Shown here: positions 60,081-64,000 of the stretch, piece after piece
Layout: each line of letters opens with the position of its first letter
Position numbering within the stretch: the stretch's first letter is position 1
Source of the DNA: JAUVKT01 sp036350795
GTDB taxonomy: Bacteria > Bacteroidota > Bacteroidia > Bacteroidales > VadinHA17
Length of the DNA stretch: 64,000 nt
Direction of reading: 5' to 3'
NCBI GenBank assembly: GCA_036350795.1
Contig: JAZBNV010000004.1
Location: forward strand, 39,547-103,546
Notes under the pieces: model-generated
What the model saw: only the letters and a program-made list of their open reading frames with translations
What the model was told of the DNA's origin: nothing
Database searches by the model: none
Translations under genes and position numbers: made by a program

Positions 60081-60365
60081 TCAGATCCTGTCTGTTTCAA
60101 CCACTTTTCCAAGGATATCAGCATATGGAACCATCAGGTACTTACGTCCTTCAAATTCTATTTCTGTTCCTGTAAATGCCTTGTAAAAAACAGTATCTCC
60201 TGCACTTATCTCAGGTTTTTCTATGCCACTGAGTGCAACTACCTTTGCATATTGAGGCTTTTCTTTTGCAGTATCGGGTATAATAATTCCCGTTGCAGTC
60301 GTTTCTTCCTTTGCTGCTTCAATCTCCAGCAAAACCTGCTGATTAATTGGCTGTAGTTCTTTCAT
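60081..60365 (-). CDS. groES: Co-chaperonin GroES-like protein
   Basis: 94 residues with the Cpn10 pattern: PINQQVLLEIEAAKEETTATGIIIPDTAKEKPQYAKVVALS, with the mobile loop near TTATGIII, and the C-terminal EIEFEGRKYLMVPYADILGKV. GroES caps the GroEL chamber. There is no groEL next to it; it is the last gene in an operon with thioredoxin- and glutaredoxin-type proteins. It is either a second GroES paralogue or one whose partner lies elsewhere. Confidence 0.88.
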   Translation of the reverse strand: MKELQPINQQVLLEIEAAKEETTATGIIIPDTAKEKPQYAKVVALSGIEKPEISAGDTVFYKAFTGTEIEFEGRKYLMVPYADILGKVVETDRI

Positions 60366-60370
60366 CTTTC

Positions 60371-60883
60371 TTATTGGTTTTTAGTTTTTAATAATACATC
60401 ATCTATAGCCTTTTTAAACATTTCTTTGGTTGCTTCCGGTGTCTGACCTATTCCGCTGAATACCTGTGGCTGGCCTTCTTTCGGACATAGCATAAAAGTA
60501 GGTATTGAACGAATACCAAAGGCTGCCGCCAGTTCACGTTCCTTCTCAGTATCTATCTTATACACGTTGATCCTGCCTTCGTATTCAACGGCAAGTTCCT
60601 CCAGTATAGGACCGGCAATCTTGCATGGCTGACACCAGTCGGCGTAAAAATCAACTATACAGGGTATGTCTCCTTCAAATTTCCACTCCTCACTGTTTTT
60701 TTCGTAGTTGAAAACCTTTTCAAGAAATTCACTTTTGGTCAGGTGTATGCTCTTTTCTCCTCCTTCGGTACCAGGCTCACTTTTGTCTTTTTTTACGCCC
60801 TCTGCTGAGGCTGTGTTATTACCACAGCTAATCAGGCTGAAGGAAAGAATAAGTACTGCAAGTGTTAAATAACTTTTTTTCAT
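60371..60883 (-). CDS. Thioredoxin-like lipoprotein
   Basis: 170 residues. Lipoprotein signal with lipobox ISC (MKKSYLTLAVLILSFSLISCGNN), an acidic linker and a complete thioredoxin domain with active site DWCQPCK, followed by IRSIPTFMLCPKEGQ with the cis-Pro. It would act in the periplasm. The active-site dipeptide Gln-Pro differs from the Gly-Pro of classical thioredoxin. It is followed after 5 bases by the groES-like gene and preceded by the glutaredoxin-domain gene. Confidence 0.92.
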   Translation of the reverse strand: MKKSYLTLAVLILSFSLISCGNNTASAEGVKKDKSEPGTEGGEKSIHLTKSEFLEKVFNYEKNSEEWKFEGDIPCIVDFYADWCQPCKIAGPILEELAVEYEGRINVYKIDTEKERELAAAFGIRSIPTFMLCPKEGQPQVFSGIGQTPEATKEMFKKAIDDVLLKTKNQ

Positions 60884-60906
60884 ATCAAATAATATTAGTT
60901 TTTCAT

Positions 60907-61497
60907 TTATTTATTTAATTCAAGTAAACGATCAATGCGGGCTTTATCGAAGCCTACCACTATTTCACCGTTTATATCGGTCTGGGGGACTCCCTGCTGA
61001 CCGCTTCTTCGTACCATCTCTTCGGCTGCTTTCTGGTCCCTTGATACATCAACATCCCTGAATGCGATATTGTTTTCCTTAAAATAGTTTTTTATAGTAG
61101 TGCACCACGAGCATGTTGGTGTTGAGTACACGGTTACTCTTTTTATAGTTTTCTCGTTTTTAATACCAGGAGCAACTTGCTGTTTTTCTGAAAATACAGC
61201 CCTGTAAAAACCCTCCCCGTTGCAGCCTTTATATACATTCTCAAGCTTCAGCCCGTCAAAATCCAGAAGCGAAGGAACTGATTCAATCCTGTACTCAGGG
61301 TGGATATCCCTGACCTCAGATACCTCGGCAGTAAATATTCTCTGCTTTTCTGAAAAGGCAAAACTGAGGCCCTGCAGGGCAGAATAAGCACAATCGCTGC
61401 TGTCACTCCCTTTCCTGTAAAGCAGGAGGTAGGTCCTGTTACCCTCTTCAAGCAGCGATTTTAATTCCTTTAGCGATCTTACCTCCGTTGTTTTCAT
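60907..61497 (-). CDS. Thioredoxin-like/glutaredoxin two-domain protein
   Basis: 196 residues from the ATG at 61497; an upstream in-frame codon at 61527 adds only ten odd residues. The N-terminal half (about 1-95) is a thioredoxin-like fold with a single Cys at the active position (SSDCAYS). The C-terminal half (about 112-196) is a glutaredoxin with active site TCSWCTT and the GVPQTDINGEIVVGFD stretch. No signal peptide is seen, so it is cytoplasmic. First gene of the glutaredoxin-thioredoxin-GroES operon. The two-domain form is unusual next to NrdH- or YruB-type single-domain proteins. Confidence 0.85.
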   Translation of the reverse strand: MKTTEVRSLKELKSLLEEGNRTYLLLYRKGSDSSDCAYSALQGLSFAFSEKQRIFTAEVSEVRDIHPEYRIESVPSLLDFDGLKLENVYKGCNGEGFYRAVFSEKQQVAPGIKNEKTIKRVTVYSTPTCSWCTTIKNYFKENNIAFRDVDVSRDQKAAEEMVRRSGQQGVPQTDINGEIVVGFDKARIDRLLELNK

Positions 61498-61628
61498 AGT
61501 TGTATTAATATATGCACATACATACATATATTATGCCATTAAGGCACAATGCAGCAAAATGTCAGAAAGAATGAAAATTTGTCATGTAAACATATTCAGC
61601 TTGATGAACAGAGTTTGATAATTGGCCT

Positions 61629-61636
61629 TATATTTG
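61629..61636 (+). promoter_or_regulatory. -7 box for the Omp28-like gene
   Basis: TATATTTG matches TAnnTTTG, 24 bases before the start codon. No convincing -33 element lies at the normal distance. Confidence 0.5.
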
Positions 61637-61660
61637 CACAGAAATTGAAAAATTTACAAT

Positions 61661-62728
61661 ATGAAACACAGGATATTAGCCTTGCTGGCAGTAATTACAA
61701 TACTAATTACTTCATGCAACAAAGACCTTGAGATTATTTCACTTACACTTGAAGTAAGTAAAACAAAGATTCTGAATGATTCTGAGGATGCTGTATATGT
61801 ACTGGTAACAGACCAGGAACAAAGGGACGTAACAAACAGGGTAACTCTTAACTTTGGAGGTAGCGTCCTTGACAATTTATATGTTACAGGCTCTGATGCC
61901 GGGATATTCCCGCTTACGGCAAATTATGGCAGTATTGTGTCAAACAGTGTGCAGATAACAGTGGTTGAGGATCCCGGGTTAAAATTCAACAGGAATGTAC
62001 TTATTGAGCAGTTCACAAATAATGCCTGTCCCTGGTGTCCCAAATCAATAGAATCTATATACAATGTAAAAGCAGTAAGGGATGATATAGTACATGTGGC
62101 TTATCATCTTGATGTTGATTTTTTCTATTCGCAGAACACGGAATTGTTCTTCTACTTTGGATTTGAAGCCACTCCGTCAATGGCTGCCAACCGCGAATAT
62201 ATATGGGACGGTTATTCTTCAAACCTGCCCTTGCCTGATGTCGGGTCAAGAGTCGGAATCAGTATGGATGTTTCAGGAAGCATAGATGCAATTACTGCTG
62301 ATGTAACAATTGAATTCGGGAAGATCTTCGCATCTCCTGTAAAACTGTGCCTCTACCTTGTTGAGGATGGTCTTATAGCCGATCAGCAATCTGCCTATAA
62401 CAATGATCCTGGTTCGGTATTTTACCAGATGGGAGAAGTACTTGAGAATTTTATGCACGATAATGTTATGATTGCCTCGTTTACAGATATATATGGTGAG
62501 CTTATTCCTTCTTCACAGATTGACATTGGATCGGTTTATGAAAAATCTTTTTTAATGAATCCGCCCGAGACAATAGAAGAGGGCTCGCCGTGGATTACGG
62601 ATATCCAGAATTGTAAGGTTGTAGCAGTGCTGACCCATGGTCCGGAAGAGTTAATTGCCGGGGCTGTCAATTCACTTAGCTGCAGAATGGGGCAGAGTTC
62701 TTCAAATGGTTTACTGGCAGGCAAATAG
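61661..62728 (+). CDS. Omp28-related lipoprotein with CPWC thiol motif
   Basis: 355 residues. Lipoprotein signal (lipobox ITSC), an Ig-like beta domain (about 25-105) and a C-terminal domain with EQFTNNACPWCPKSIE near residue 124 and a thioredoxin-like pattern (FFYFGFEATPSMAANRE). This matches the Omp28 family of Porphyromonas, surface lipoproteins of unknown function, in some cases adhesins. A CPWC motif in such a protein suggests redox activity, though this has not been tested. It is divergent from the glutaredoxin operon, so the two may share control. Confidence 0.85.
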   Translation: MKHRILALLAVITILITSCNKDLEIISLTLEVSKTKILNDSEDAVYVLVTDQEQRDVTNRVTLNFGGSVLDNLYVTGSDAGIFPLTANYGSIVSNSVQITVVEDPGLKFNRNVLIEQFTNNACPWCPKSIESIYNVKAVRDDIVHVAYHLDVDFFYSQNTELFFYFGFEATPSMAANREYIWDGYSSNLPLPDVGSRVGISMDVSGSIDAITADVTIEFGKIFASPVKLCLYLVEDGLIADQQSAYNNDPGSVFYQMGEVLENFMHDNVMIASFTDIYGELIPSSQIDIGSVYEKSFLMNPPETIEEGSPWITDIQNCKVVAVLTHGPEELIAGAVNSLSCRMGQSSSNGLLAGK

Positions 62729-62886
62729 ACTTTGCCGGGTTTGATCAGGAATACTTATTACACCTGCTTTGAACGCCTCTGTTCCTGGTATGCCCCGGAG
62801 CCTCTGGTAAATTAAGTTTTGGTAATAATACCTAATTTGAATACTTTCAAAGCCTTAATTTCTATAGTTAAATTATATAAGCTGAA

Positions 62887-63822
62887 ATGGAAAAGAAATA
62901 TTCAATTGGTGTAGACATAGGGGGCTCACATATTTCATCTGCTGCTGTCGATCTAGCCAGGAGGGAGATTGTTCGTGAAACTCTCGTTGAGATTCCTGTT
63001 GATAATAAGGCGGAGGCAGCTCTTATTATTTCACAGTGGAGTAAGGCAATTGGTGAATCTGTGAGCAGGGTTCCTGCCGGAACGGTCAGGGGTGTTGGTT
63101 TTGCTATGCCGGGACCATTCGATTATGTAAACGGAATCTGTCTTATTAAAGGAGTGCCCAAATATGAAAAACTATATGGCACCGATATCGGCAAGTCTGT
63201 TGCAGCCGAACTGAACCTGAATGGGGAAATGGATTTCAGGTTTATGAATGATGCTTCATCCTTTGCAGTAGGAGAAGCATGGGCAGGCAAATCTGCAGGC
63301 AGCTCAGGTTCGATGGCAATTACTCTTGGAACCGGCTTCGGTTCTGCCTTTGTTAAGGGAGCCGTGCCAGTTGTAACAGGAGACACTGTTCCTGATCTGG
63401 GCTGTGTCTATCATATCAAATACGGGGATGGAATTGCTGATGATTATTTTTCAACAAGGTGGTTTACCTCTGAATATAAAGAACTTACAGGGAAGGATGC
63501 TTCAGGAGTAAAAGATATTGCTGAAGCAGCAAAACTGAATGAGGATGTCAGGAATATTTTCAATCATTTCGGATCTTCACTCGGAGGCTTCCTGGCTCCT
63601 TTCTTAATAAAGTTTGGAGCAGAGGTACTCGTGATAGGAGGAAATATTTCCAGGGCTTTTGATTTGTTTGGTCCGGATCTTATTAAAGCACTGGCAGACC
63701 AGGGCTGTAATACAAAGGTTTCTGTGTCTGTTTTAAAAGAGGATGCAGCACTTCTTGGATCAGCTTACCTGCTGGATGATAATTTCTGGAACGAGGTAAA
63801 AGATATTTTGCAGTATATGTAA
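62887..63822 (+). CDS. ROK-family sugar kinase-like protein
   Basis: 311 residues. The N-terminal ATP motif is SIGVDIGGSHISSAAVDL, followed by GVGFAMPGPFDYVNG, a sugar-binding region with MNDASSFAVGEAW (catalytic Asp) and ITLGTGFGSAFVKG. The ROK zinc motif CxCGxxGCxE, normally following the EIGH segment, is absent; the aligned region reads VPDLGCVYHIKYGDG. It may phosphorylate a hexose or N-acetyl sugar as a zinc-free ROK enzyme. Single gene, followed by palindromic and heptamer repeats. Confidence 0.85.
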   Translation: MEKKYSIGVDIGGSHISSAAVDLARREIVRETLVEIPVDNKAEAALIISQWSKAIGESVSRVPAGTVRGVGFAMPGPFDYVNGICLIKGVPKYEKLYGTDIGKSVAAELNLNGEMDFRFMNDASSFAVGEAWAGKSAGSSGSMAITLGTGFGSAFVKGAVPVVTGDTVPDLGCVYHIKYGDGIADDYFSTRWFTSEYKELTGKDASGVKDIAEAAKLNEDVRNIFNHFGSSLGGFLAPFLIKFGAEVLVIGGNISRAFDLFGPDLIKALADQGCNTKVSVSVLKEDAALLGSAYLLDDNFWNEVKDILQYM

Positions 63823-63835
63823 GGGGCACAGCCTG

Positions 63836-63890
63836 CCTGCCGGTTTATCTACCTGTCGGCAGACAGGCCTGCCGAAAGCATGTCAGGCAG
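63836..63890. repeat. CCTGCC-rich palindromic repeats after the ROK gene
   Basis: CCTGTC-GGCA-GACAGG at about 63852-63867 is a perfect 6-bp hairpin. It is flanked by CCTGCCTGCCGG and by TGTCAGGCAGG, so several nested inverted repeats occur in 55 bases. It may terminate the ROK transcript or be a REP-like unit. Confidence 0.65.
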
Positions 63891-63892
63891 GG

Positions 63893-63913
63893 GCTCAGAG
63901 CTCAGGGCTCAGA
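63893..63913. repeat. Heptamer repeat, GCTCAGA/GCTCAGG x3
   Basis: Three 7-base units (GCTCAGA, GCTCAGG, GCTCAGA) precede the longer AAACCAT array. Confidence 0.8.
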
Positions 63914-63935
63914 GCAAGATTACTAACAATAACTA

Positions 63936-64000
63936 AAACCATAAACCATAAACCATAAACCATAAACCATAAACCATAAACCATAAACCATAAACCATAA
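63936..64000. repeat. Heptamer repeat, AAACCAT x9 or more
   Basis: At least nine perfect copies of AAACCAT run to the right edge, so the array may be longer. A 7-base period again; units do not match the other arrays. Confidence 0.95.

Noticed and set aside
63936..64000. AAACCAT array as a telomere or CRISPR
   Set aside because: The unit resembles plant-type telomere repeats, but the surroundings are bacterial genes and other 7-base arrays occur internally. There are no spacers, so it is not a CRISPR.

Overview
The window is a chromosomal segment of an anaerobic, Gram-negative member of the Bacteroidota, most likely Bacteroidales or Marinilabiliales. The evidence is TAnnTTTG-type promoter boxes, a PorT gene beside ubiE, a TamL-type lipoprotein BamA homologue, an S46 dipeptidyl-peptidase, a 6-bladed beta-propeller/small peptide locus, and the tRNA-tuf-tRNA(Trp)-secE-nusG-rplKAJL-rpoBC arrangement of this phylum. 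No rRNA, CRISPR array, prophage or intact transposase was seen.

Layout. 1-9 kb: the start of an SDR oxidoreductase, menaquinone methyltransferase ubiE, porT, an RNA methyltransferase, tamL, two sodium-coupled amino-acid transporters and a helix-hairpin-helix protein. 9-24 kb: rpsU, a XerC/D recombinase, hpf, four tRNAs, tuf, tRNA-Trp, the secE-nusG-ribosomal protein-rpoBC operon and a DUF3467 protein. 24-30 kb: a lipoprotein, a DUF2520 protein, a KdsC-like phosphatase, a UbiA prenyltransferase, Maf, and an S46 peptidase with a DPP11-like specificity residue.

30-42.4 kb is the most distinctive region. Rex and a His-rich ferredoxin-domain protein lie on the minus strand. Facing away from them is a ten-gene plus-strand cluster: an HdrA/QmoA-like flavoprotein, a QmoC-like iron-sulfur/cytochrome b membrane protein, a second HdrA-like flavoprotein, MvhD, MvhG, MvhA, a hydrogenase maturation protease, HypC, HypD and HypE. 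HdrB is absent. I infer a membrane-anchored complex passing electrons from H2 (or back) through paired flavins to the quinone pool and possibly ferredoxin. Menaquinone genes (ubiE, a UbiA-family protein) elsewhere in the window fit this. The two HdrA paralogues have complementary iron-sulfur domains, as if one HdrA had been divided between two subunits.

42.4-57.5 kb: a 7TM-DISM histidine kinase, a PycB-like carboxyltransferase whose biotin domain lacks the lysine, a class II aldolase, a small secreted protein, a glycyl-radical activase with a glycyl-radical enzyme matching trans-4-hydroxy-L-proline dehydratase at every active-site position I could check, an Xaa-Pro aminopeptidase directly after it, a stomatin/NfeD pair, a cytidylate kinase-like protein, malic enzyme and an FkbM methyltransferase. 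57.5-64 kb: a beta-propeller/Cys-rich peptide/frameshifted CxxC-protein cassette, a glutaredoxin-thioredoxin-GroES operon, an Omp28-like lipoprotein and a ROK-family protein.

Two repeat classes stand out between genes. One is a 131-bp palindromic element present twice in opposite orientation (about 92% identical by hand alignment), each copy between convergent genes. The other is degenerate tandem repeats with a 7-bp period at five places, with a different heptamer at each. All assignments come from reading the sequence; no database search was run.
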